Positions 56,970-64,000 of a DNA stretch of 64,000 nt are shown one piece after another. The translations under genes and the position numbers were made by a program. The stretch's first letter is position 1; the number at the start of each line of letters is the position of its first letter. Source of the stretch: Phytopythium helicoides (taxonomy: Eukaryota > Oomycota > Peronosporomycetes > Pythiales > Pythiaceae); the NCBI GenBank assembly GCA_024867545.1, contig JANFNE010000008.1:62001-126000 (forward strand), in the 5' to 3' direction. Below the pieces are notes generated by a model that had not been told where the DNA came from, ran no database searches, and worked only from the letters and a program-made list of their open reading frames with translations.

Positions 56970-58076
56970 ATGGCATCCCGCATGAGCGAGCACCACCAGG
57001 AGGAGGTAAAGACGACGATCAGTGGGAACGTTAGAGTATCTGTTCCTGATGACCGAGCTTGTGGGGATGAAGCTGTCCAGATTCCTCAAGTTCTTCCGCT
57101 CGCGGATGAAGACGCACATCGAGAACATCGAGGCTGACTTTGAAGACACATGCTCTGATAGGTGACCACGTTGTCTAGACGAGCTCGTAGTGTCACCAAT
57201 CACTCCAGGAATCGCTCACTTCTTGGTGTTGCTCGTCAGACTTTCGGGAGATGACATGTACAGCCAGAAGGACGTCAAGGACGCCATCAACTCGCTCTGC
57301 TTTGCCGTCAAGGTCGCTGCTTGTCGTGCAAACTTTTGATGCCCCCAAAGAAATCTTGACTGACAGTATGGATAAACAGGCTAACGTCCGAAGCGAGCTG
57401 CAGGACACGATCAATATGATGGCGCTGCTGCTGCGCCAGATCTTCACTGAGGCCGAGGACAGCGTGCGTCTGCTAGCCCCAAAGTTTACTTCAAATAGCA
57501 CCTGAATGCTAACAACTGGATGGCGCACGGCAGAAACTCTCGTTAGAGCTAGATATTGGCATGGTCGAGGATCGATCGCTACTGGAGAGAGTGGAGCGAC
57601 TGAGCGTGGCCGAGTGGGTCTCGGACAGTCGAGCCAGCATCAGCGTGCTGCCATCCTCCGGCTCGGACAAGGACAAGGAGAAAGTGACAGCAGCGGCTGC
57701 TGCGGCAGCCAAAGCTAAAGCCAAGGAGGAGGAGATAGCTCGACAACTCGAGCGTGAGAAGAAGCAGCACGAGGAGGAGATCCGAGCGGCTGCGGTGGCT
57801 TCCAAGCAGCAGCAGGACGCACAGGAGGCGGCCCACGCGAAAGAGCTCAAGCGACTACAGCGAAAGCTCGACGCAGCCTCAGACCGTGCCGAAGAGCTCG
57901 CCGGGCAGCTGGAGGAGGCCCAGCAGCATGTGGCAGCCACCAAGCAGTTCCTGGCGCTCAAGAAGATGGTGAGCACCAAAAACGACCAGCTGCAGGAGCT
58001 GCGTCGACGACTGCGGCGCTATGAGCCCGACGCCGGCGACGACGATGACGCGAAGAACGCGGACGACGACGAGTAG
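56970..58076 (+). CDS. LZTFL1: LZTFL1 homologue (BBSome regulator)
   Basis: Five exons, 56970-57005, 57073-57161, 57240-57312, 57380-57463 and 57534-58076, about 274 residues (human about 299). Spliced, the N-terminus reads MASRMSEHHQEELSRFLKFF, aligning with the EHHQNEVINYMRFARSK start of human LZTFL1. SELQDTINMMALLLRQIFTEAE aligns with SELINTAYTNVLLLRQLFAQAE, and the end KKMVSTKNDQLQELRRRL..YEP aligns with KEILTKKNDQIKDLRKRL..YEP. Between lies a long coiled coil (Ala/Lys/Glu-rich, residues about 135-250), then an Asp-rich tail. In animals LZTFL1 binds the BBSome and controls its entry into cilia; here a role in zoospore flagella is a reasonable inference. Confidence 0.88.
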
Positions 58077-58528
58077 AGCTCGGTCGCGGGCAAGGAATGG
58101 TGTGCCTGCATACCCCCACCTTACATGAATGATACTGCTCTGGCCGGTGTGGTTTCCATTCCAAGTTGTGGTCGTCTCGTTGGAGATTCCATTACGATAA
58201 TAGACCTGTTCCCCCATTGGAGCCTCCGACGGAGGCGCAGCGTCGAGTCCGCAACCTGTCCAATCGCCAGGAAGAGCGCGGACAGCTACAGCACCGGCAG
58301 CAGTCGCGAGACCGCTGCCACCACCGCCACCACCCGCTCCCTGGCTCCTTCCAAGCTGCTAAAACCTCTCCGCTGCGCTAGAACCGAAACGCGCGCGCGA
58401 GGACGGAGACGAGCAAGCAGCTTCGCGAAGAAGAGAGCCACAACGCCAACCCTGTCCACTCGCTGCCGCCCGCCGCCGCCCCGGTGCGCGCGCTCCGACC
58501 ATCTAGCTCGCTCGCATGGCCGCGGAGT
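58077..58528. other. Intergenic, convergent 3' ends
   Basis: It lies between LZTFL1 (+) and RPL39 (-). Several open frames run through it, one of 333 codons (58125-59126) that also crosses RPL39 antisense, but composition and lack of any domain suggest GC-driven chance ORFs. No gene is supported. Confidence 0.45.
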
Positions 58529-58845
58529 TTACAGACCAAGCTTGGTGCGGCGCCAGTGGCGGCGCTTCATGTTGTACTTGATCGTGTTGTCCGTGCGCAG
58601 GCGGATCCACTGCGGGATCGGGCGGTTCTGCTTCTGCTTCTTGGCGAGGATGCGCTTGGTGCGGAAGGTCTTGTGCGACGGCTGCAGTGGATCGGGCATA
58701 GCGCGCGTTAGACTCGGCCCCAGCGCCCCAAACCGGCACGAGCAGCACGCTCAGCGCGCGCCCGAGGCCCCCAGCGGGTCCTCGCGGGCCCTCGGACGCT
58801 CGCAGACGCGCCACTCGCGCCCCAAGCGCAGCGGAGACCTACCAT
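58529..58845 (-). CDS. RPL39: 60S ribosomal protein eL39, split after the ATG
   Basis: Two exons: 58845-58843 (just the ATG) and 58681-58529. The intron starts GTAGGT immediately after the ATG and ends CTGCAG. The spliced protein starts [19 protein letters not shown], ends HWRRTKLGL, and is exactly 51 residues, the standard length for eL39, with the family-typical NRPIPQWIR in the middle. Without the intron, an in-frame ATG at 58699 would add five unrelated residues (MPDPLQ), so the spliced model is preferred. eL39 is a small basic protein lining the peptide exit tunnel of the large ribosomal subunit. Confidence 0.93.
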
Positions 58846-59333
58846 TTTGGAAGGAAAGTCGTAACCTGGGGAATACCCGCGGCCGTGGGGAGCTGCGCGT
58901 CGGCGCTCTCGTCGCCAGCCAGCCAAATTCCGGCAATGAAAGCGCCGCGGTGCGTAATTACCATCCCGTAAAAATCCCCTCCGTAAAAAGCACCCATCGG
59001 AGCTTTCACTTCAAAAGTGGCTCTACAAACTACTATAAATTACACGCATGTCCCATGGGTGCATTGCTAGCTGATTGCACCCAACGGGCGCCTTTCTCGA
59101 TGACGCGGGGCGCTCACTCGCGCTGAGATCGCCGCGCTCGCAGGTGCGTCAACCGCCGCCGCTGATTGGCGCGCGGCTGCCAGTGGCGCTAGACGCGTGG
59201 CTGGGGCCGCGGGGGGAGCTCTTCCGCCCCAAAAATCCACTCGCCGCGTCTGATTTTCCACCGACACTAACGCCGCGCATGGGTGCGCTCCTCTCTGCCT
59301 GCAGACCGACCGGCTCAGTCGCCAAGCGCCAGC
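58846..59333. promoter_or_regulatory. Shared divergent promoter region of RPL39 and GPCR-PIPK
   Basis: 488 bp between two divergent starts. The AT-richest part is near 58950-59050, with CCGTAAAAA twice (58967-58975 and 58981-58989). No defined core element was identified. Confidence 0.4.
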
Positions 59334-62300
59334 ATGATGCACAGCGACTCGTCCGCGTCCTCGGCGACCGCGCGCGGGGCAGACGCGCTCGTCACGTCCT
59401 CCAGCGACGAGTTCTCCGTCTCGCCGCCGTCTACGGACCGATCGGCGGCCTTCAGCGCGGACGCTGACCCGCCCGTGCTGCCTGTGACCACGCGCTCGTC
59501 GGTGTCCATGCGCAGAGAATCCACCGAGAGCACATCCACGGACGCCAGCGTCAGCACCTACGGCAGCAGATACTCGAGGCAGTTCCCAGAGCGCATCAGC
59601 TCCTCGTCGCAGTCGGGGAACGAGACCAGCAGCTCCAGGGGCCGCCAGTCCACGATCCGCTTCCGCCGCTCGCCGCCCAACAGCAACTCGTCCTCCAAGC
59701 ACAACATGGCGCTGCGGGACTCGATGCTCTCGCGCATGTCCTCCAGCATGGGCCTCCGGGACACGTTCTTTGGCGGGAAACGCGCGCCTGACCCGCTGCA
59801 CCTGTCGCCGCAGCAAGAGTTCAGCCTCGACGTCATCGACGAGAGCGGTGGCATCGACGAAAACATTGGGCAGATCCTCAGGCCAGCAGTGGACTTTCGC
59901 AAATGGTCGACGGAGGGATACATTGTCACCGGCATCGGACTCGTGACGTTCGTGACAACACTCCTCGCGGCTCTCTTCACCGAAAACCTCACCGGCTACA
60001 CGATCAACCCGGGTCTCGTATTCGGGTCGCTGCAGACCCTCTTCCTTTGCGCGATCGTGTTTGTCACCTACCACGGCGTGCAGCCCTTCCGCGCGCATCC
60101 GAACCCGCTCATTCTATACAAGTGCGTCGTTGACATTGCGCTCGCCCTGCGCTTCCTGAGCGACCCTTTTCTGCAAGAACTCGGCATTTACCAACCCGAT
60201 GACAGCTCGAGCTGCGGGTTTCTGTCAGGAGTGACCCAATTTCTCTACCTCGCAAGTGACTCGTGGTACTTTGCGCAGACCATCGACCTGTACACATCGC
60301 TTACGAACCCGTTCACGAGTGTCAAGATGAACCGTGCCAGGTACAAGATAATGGTGTACTCGATCGCGGGCCTCGCGGGTCTTTGCACCATGCTGATTCC
60401 TGGTGCGCACGGTTTAGCTGATGGGAAATACTGCTGGACAAGCCGTGGATCAAAGACGGAGCGAAACTTTTGGCGCCTCAACACATCCAGTTGGCTGCTC
60501 TTTTACAACTTTATGATCGTGTTCTACCTCACTGGTGTCAGTGTGATGGTGTTTGGCTTCAAGCGACTTCGGTCTGGGCTGCGCGTCACACTCAACACTC
60601 GAAGAGAGATGCTGAGGAACGGCGCCATCAGCATCACAAGCTACACCATCTACTGGACGATCGTGTTTTTCTGGTATGCTCTATCATTCCACACGCGCAC
60701 CAAGTACACGAACGAAAGCGGTGACATTTCCCCGAGCATGATCTTCCGTGCCTTTACGTACACGCTTTCGGGGCGAGGTCTTGTCGACTACTTTGTGTGG
60801 TTCATGACGAACCGCCCATCTGAGATTCGCGACAACTGGCTCAAGTTTTCGTCCGAGTCGGCCGACAAGAAGTTTAGCGCACAACTCAATACTGCGCTGC
60901 AGCAGGAGCTTATTTATTTCACCATTGAAGGTATGACCAGGTCGATCCAATTGTCGGAAGAGGAGCTTCTCCGCCAGCGAGATCGGTCTCCGTCTCGAGT
61001 GGAGTTCATGCATGATGAAGAAGATGGTTCTTCCGAGCCGCCACCCGTGGAGGCTGAAGTGCGAGAAAATCGCAAGTTTTCAGACATTCTCTCTGGCGGA
61101 CTCAGGGGCAGTGACGATCAACGAAAGCAAAAGCGCTCGATCAGTGGTAAGGGTTCGTTCACGTTTGATATTCCTGCCCAGCGACCGCCAGCAAAGCAAG
61201 CCTCAGCCGTGTCATCGACTGGGAGCGAGTCTGGGGCAACAACAACTTCAACAAACCATATCAAGTTCACTCCGTATCGCCCGCTGTACTTTGCCGAGCT
61301 GCGTCAAGCATATGGTATCAAAGCCGTTGACTTCCTTCAGTCATTCCAGACTAGTACCAAGCCTAGTATCAGTGAAGGTGCCAGTGGCGCGTTCATGTTT
61401 TTCAGCGGCGACAAGAAGTACATTGTAAAGTCGATGGCTGAGGAGGAAGCTCGGTTCCTCTGCGAGATTGCTGAAGACTATGTCGAGTACCTGATCACAA
61501 ACCCAGGCTCATTTGTCACCAAGTTCTACGGTTGCTTTAAGATCACGCTGTACGACACAAGCTTCTACTTTGTGGTGATGGAGAATCTGTTTGACATTGC
61601 CGAGAAAGGTGTTCAAATTCACCACCGTTTTGACATCAAGGGCTCGTGGGTGAACCGCAGCTACAAGCGTCCACGCCGTGGCGCAAAAGTCAAGTGCCGC
61701 CATTGCTCCATGATGTTCAAGTACGGCGCCAAGAAGTCGACTTTGCAGTGCCCAAACGTTGTCGGTCTCCATGAGCCCAACGTTGTTCTGAAAGACAACG
61801 ACCTTCGCACGCGGATGCGCATCGGTCTTGAAGAGGGCAAACAATTGTTTGAGCAGTTGCGCGAAGATTCGCTCTTCTTGTGCCAGCGAGGCATCATGGA
61901 CTACAGCTTGTTGCTCGGCGTCGTGGATATCGAGTTTATCATTGACCAGCAGGAGAAGGGATCGTTGCGGCGAAACACTGCAACGACCCAAGCGACGGAA
62001 GCGACAGTATCCAGCAGCGTCAGCAGCGACAGCTTTTTGTCCGTGGAGTCGTCCGATATAAGTCTAGGGTCTGCGGGCAGTACCAATAGTACCAACAGCT
62101 CGTCACTGAACAAGCATGCCCACGAGCATGATCTTGCCAGCCTCGTTCCATCTGCCGTGAGCGCTCAAGCTGGAAGCGATGCGTCGATCGCATCCCGTGA
62201 GGCGCACAAGGTGCGCAAGAGCAAGCGGATCTTTGGTCCCGGCTACTACTATGTGGGTGTCATCGATATTTTGCAGACGTGGACATTGCAAAAGCGCGCC

Positions 62301-62762
62301 GAGCGCTTTTGGAAGGTTTACTTTCAGCAATGTGACGCCGAGGGGTTGTCGGCCATCGATCCCGTGCGCTACCAGAAGCGCTTTGAGTCCAAGTTGCGCG
62401 AAATCATTGCGATCCCGAAGGAATACCACCGAGCGAAGGCGCGTGATAGCCGACGCATCATCAATCAGACTCGCATGGTCGACTCGGTGCAGAGGCTGAG
62501 TCCCGTGATCCAGGCTGTTGGCGCGCTGATGGAGCACCGCCCCAACGCCACCGCAGACGTGGACGATCTCGACGAGGGGCGGCGCGAACGTCTCGAGTCG
62601 GAGGACGACGAGTTGGGCATGTCAACGGCGTCGACTGGGGACGACCTCGAGCAGGCGAACCGCAACCCGCAGCCGATTCTGATGCAGTTCAACCAGCAGC
62701 TCGTCTCGTCGTCATCCATGCGCAACAGCTTGCATCTGACGGACCTCATGACATCGGCGTGA
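59334..62762 (+). CDS. GPCR-PIPK: seven-helix receptor fused to PIP kinase
   Basis: Intronless, 1,142 residues from the ATG at 59334 (MMHSDSS); the frame is open slightly upstream only to a GTG. Residues 1-190 are Ser/Arg-rich. A multi-helix membrane region follows, first helix near 196 (VTGIGLVTFVTTLLAALF) and last near 434-452 (YTIYWTIVFFWYALSF). After a Ser-rich linker comes the kinase: SGAFMFFSGDKKYIVKSM near 685-700 (ATP loop and lysine), RFDIKGSWVNRS near 765, MDYSLLLGV near 855, a Ser/Asn-rich insert of about 100 residues, GVIDILQTWTLQKRAERFWK near 972 and FESKLREIIAIP near 1015. PIPKs phosphorylate phosphatidylinositol phosphates. The receptor-kinase fusion is known from oomycetes and Dictyostelium, where members affect growth and development. 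The catalytic motifs look intact; ligand and lipid preference are unknown. Confidence 0.93.
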   Translation: MMHSDSSASSATARGADALVTSSSDEFSVSPPSTDRSAAFSADADPPVLPVTTRSSVSMRRESTESTSTDASVSTYGSRYSRQFPERISSSSQSGNETSSSRGRQSTIRFRRSPPNSNSSSKHNMALRDSMLSRMSSSMGLRDTFFGGKRAPDPLHLSPQQEFSLDVIDESGGIDENIGQILRPAVDFRKWSTEGYIVTGIGLVTFVTTLLAALFTENLTGYTINPGLVFGSLQTLFLCAIVFVTYHGVQPFRAHPNPLILYKCVVDIALALRFLSDPFLQELGIYQPDDSSSCGFLSGVTQFLYLASDSWYFAQTIDLYTSLTNPFTSVKMNRARYKIMVYSIAGLAGLCTMLIPGAHGLADGKYCWTSRGSKTERNFWRLNTSSWLLFYNFMIVFYLTGVSVMVFGFKRLRSGLRVTLNTRREMLRNGAISITSYTIYWTIVFFWYALSFHTRTKYTNESGDISPSMIFRAFTYTLSGRGLVDYFVWFMTNRPSEIRDNWLKFSSESADKKFSAQLNTALQQELIYFTIEGMTRSIQLSEEELLRQRDRSPSRVEFMHDEEDGSSEPPPVEAEVRENRKFSDILSGGLRGSDDQRKQKRSISGKGSFTFDIPAQRPPAKQASAVSSTGSESGATTTSTNHIKFTPYRPLYFAELRQAYGIKAVDFLQSFQTSTKPSISEGASGAFMFFSGDKKYIVKSMAEEEARFLCEIAEDYVEYLITNPGSFVTKFYGCFKITLYDTSFYFVVMENLFDIAEKGVQIHHRFDIKGSWVNRSYKRPRRGAKVKCRHCSMMFKYGAKKSTLQCPNVVGLHEPNVVLKDNDLRTRMRIGLEEGKQLFEQLREDSLFLCQRGIMDYSLLLGVVDIEFIIDQQEKGSLRRNTATTQATEATVSSSVSSDSFLSVESSDISLGSAGSTNSTNSSSLNKHAHEHDLASLVPSAVSAQAGSDASIASREAHKVRKSKRIFGPGYYYVGVIDILQTWTLQKRAERFWKVYFQQCDAEGLSAIDPVRYQKRFESKLREIIAIPKEYHRAKARDSRRIINQTRMVDSVQRLSPVIQAVGALMEHRPNATADVDDLDEGRRERLESEDDELGMSTASTGDDLEQANRNPQPILMQFNQQLVSSSSMRNSLHLTDLMTSA

Positions 62763-62934
62763 ACCGGTCCATTCTCCGTATGAGCAGAGGCCAGAATACA
62801 CTAGAGTCGGTAGGTAGGAATCCCATCGTTTCATACACTATTAGATTGTTGACTGTGAACTTCAGTGGTTGCTTCCGCAGCAAGGAGTACGTAAGTCTCG
62901 ACATTCAGTACGAAGCATGGTGTGGCTGGGACTA

Positions 62935-63255
62935 TCAAAACGTGCAGCGCGCCGCGTCGTTCTCTATTGGGTCCGCAAAAGCAAAGCGCCAATCCTCCGG
63001 AATCACGCACTGCACTACGTAGAGGGCCGTGACTGCCTCTGTCAAGGCTGTGGTTGTTTTTGTCTGGCCGCGGATAACTTCCATCTGATCGTTGATTACC
63101 GCTGCCTGGTTAAGGCTCTCCAACTGGCCGTTGATCTCTTCGACAGAAGCCACAGCTGCGTCAACGAGCGCCTTGGGAACGGCGGCAAAGACCGTGAGTA
63201 CGTAGGCGAGCGTCGCCGGCGTCTTGATTTCGTGAGGAGTGTACGGAGATTTCAT
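62935..63255 (-). CDS. Small protein of unknown function
   Basis: 106 residues from the ATG at 63255 (MKSPYTPHEIK); an in-frame ATG at 63300 would add 15 residues encoded by the local 20-bp repeat, so I chose the downstream start. The sequence looks coding: ATLAYVLTVFAAVPKALVDA and EEINGQLESLNQAAVINDQ are helix-like. No family was recognised, and no signal peptide or membrane helix is convincing. It is convergent with the GPCR-PIPK. Confidence 0.5.
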   Translation of the reverse strand: MKSPYTPHEIKTPATLAYVLTVFAAVPKALVDAAVASVEEINGQLESLNQAAVINDQMEVIRGQTKTTTALTEAVTALYVVQCVIPEDWRFAFADPIENDAARCTF

Positions 63256-63260
63256 AGCAG

Positions 63261-63316
63261 GTGGAGCTCTATCAGCAAATGCGTGGAGCTCTATCAGCAT
63301 GCGTGGAGCTATGGGA
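63261..63316. repeat. 20-bp tandem repeat
   Basis: The word GTGGAGCTCTATCAGCA occurs at 63261-63277 and 63283-63299 and, degenerate, from 63303 (GTGGAGCTATGGGA). It lies just upstream of the small minus-strand gene and offers it an alternative start. Confidence 0.75.
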
Positions 63317-63411
63317 CCAAAGGGACACGGGTAGCAGCGGTGAAATCGCCGAATTATTGTGCAGAGTTATGATCTGAACTCGCCTCGAACTTACGCTTAC
63401 TCGATTGACAG

Positions 63412-64000
63412 TCAGTTTAGGAGAGCTACCATAACGGAGAGAGCAAGCGCCGGTGTAAGAGCGACTCCAGCAGACGAAGTGACTCCATAGGTGGCACCGT
63501 CGATTGTTGCGTAGGCAATGAGACCGATAGAACCGATTTTGATGCAGCTACCCATGTCTTCAGCTGCAATTGTCAAGTAGGAAGGAGTCCCGGTGCAATT
63601 CGCCTCGGTATAGTGCGAGCTCGTGACGACTTTGCTGGATGAGAAGGTAAACTTCTTGGACGTTCCGTCCGTCTGTGGGTTGCACCGCGCTGTCTCGAGT
63701 GACGTAGTCATTTGTGAGTCGCTTGTCACCTCGAACGATGTGCACGGCGTGTCTGCATAGATCATCCAGGTGACCGTGTGTCTACATCAGTCCCGAGCGT
63801 CTTTTTGGTGTATGCGAGAGTTGAAGCCGAGTCGGACGTGCAGCAGCCTGTGACGTAGCCGTTCGATGTTGCGTAGGAGAGCACGTCGCAGGTTGTATTC
63901 TCGGTGCACGAACCACCTGACGCCACGACGTACTGTAGTTGTTCTGGACGACCTTCCCGGAGCACGAACTTGAGTCGTACACAGTGTAGACCGTGAGCGG
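63412..64000 (-). pseudogene. Cys-rich, GPI-anchor-like secreted protein gene, frameshifted, partial
   Basis: This is the 3' part of a minus-strand gene whose start lies beyond the window. Three frames in succession carry protein-like, Thr/Ser/Cys-rich sequence: YTVYDSSSCSGKVVQNN at the edge, then SGGSCTENTTCDVLSYATSN to KKTLGTDVDT (stop at 63762), then MIYADTPCTSFEVTSDSQ to the stop at 63412. Frame changes fall near 63930-63945 (around TACAGTAC) and near 63770-63785. No normal-length intron fits either. The end (GVTSSAGVALTPALALSVMV) is small residues plus a hydrophobic tail, typical of a GPI-anchor signal. The paired Cys suggest an extracellular protein. Either it is a pseudogene or there are two indel errors in the assembly. 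Confidence 0.55.

Noticed and set aside
58125..59126. 333-codon plus-strand frame over the RPL39 locus
   Set aside because: It runs antisense through RPL39, is Arg-rich with no domain, and is explained by high GC content.
63412..64000. Elicitin gene
   Set aside because: The Cys spacing and the Thr/Ser-rich repeats do not match the six-Cys elicitin core.

Overview
The window looks like a gene-dense oomycete nuclear genome, most likely Phytophthora or a close relative. The reasons are short GT-AG introns (about 55 to 120 bp), GC-rich coding sequence, closely packed genes on both strands, and a gene fusing a seven-helix receptor module to a phosphatidylinositol-phosphate kinase, which is an architecture characteristic of Phytophthora. 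No rRNA, tRNA, CRISPR array or transposase was recognised.

Left flank (1 to 6.8 kb): the C-terminal end of a PH-domain protein, a three-exon PH plus diacylglycerol/sphingosine-type lipid kinase on the minus strand, and a three-exon PRP4-type splicing kinase with an RS-rich N-terminus.

Centre (about 6.84 to 48.65 kb): a 42-kb array built from two unrelated genes. H is an alpha/beta hydrolase of 311 to 320 residues. B is a roughly 1,010-residue acidic, low-complexity protein of unknown function, with an internal FDxHLRA repeat and a conserved basic tail. There are five H and nine B copies. Reading left to right the order is H1 B1 H2 B2 B3 B4 B5 B6, all minus, then H3 B7 H4 B8 H5 B9, all plus. 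The array therefore flips orientation at about 32.59 kb, where B6 and H3 stand head to head. The left (L) and right (R) halves are two subfamilies. H has been deleted from four consecutive left units, and the scars preserve the order of events. B7 and B9 are frameshifted. H3, B6 and B7 are mosaics, showing exchange between copies, including copies in opposite orientation.

Right flank (48.5 to 64 kb): a membrin (GOSR2/Bos1) Golgi SNARE (minus), a large SAP-like, polyglutamine and Ser/Gly-rich protein, a five-exon ankyrin-repeat protein, an LZTFL1 (BBSome regulator) homologue in five exons, ribosomal protein eL39 with an ATG-only first exon (minus), the GPCR-PIPK, a small unknown gene (minus), and the frameshifted end of a Cys-rich, GPI-anchor-like secreted protein gene running off the window.

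Flanking genes are ordinary housekeeping or signalling genes with no obvious functional link to one another. The H/B array is the unusual part: neither the B family nor the reason for amplifying it together with H could be identified from sequence alone. All exon joins were deduced by hand from splice-site consensus, reading-frame continuity and remembered family sequences; no search was run.
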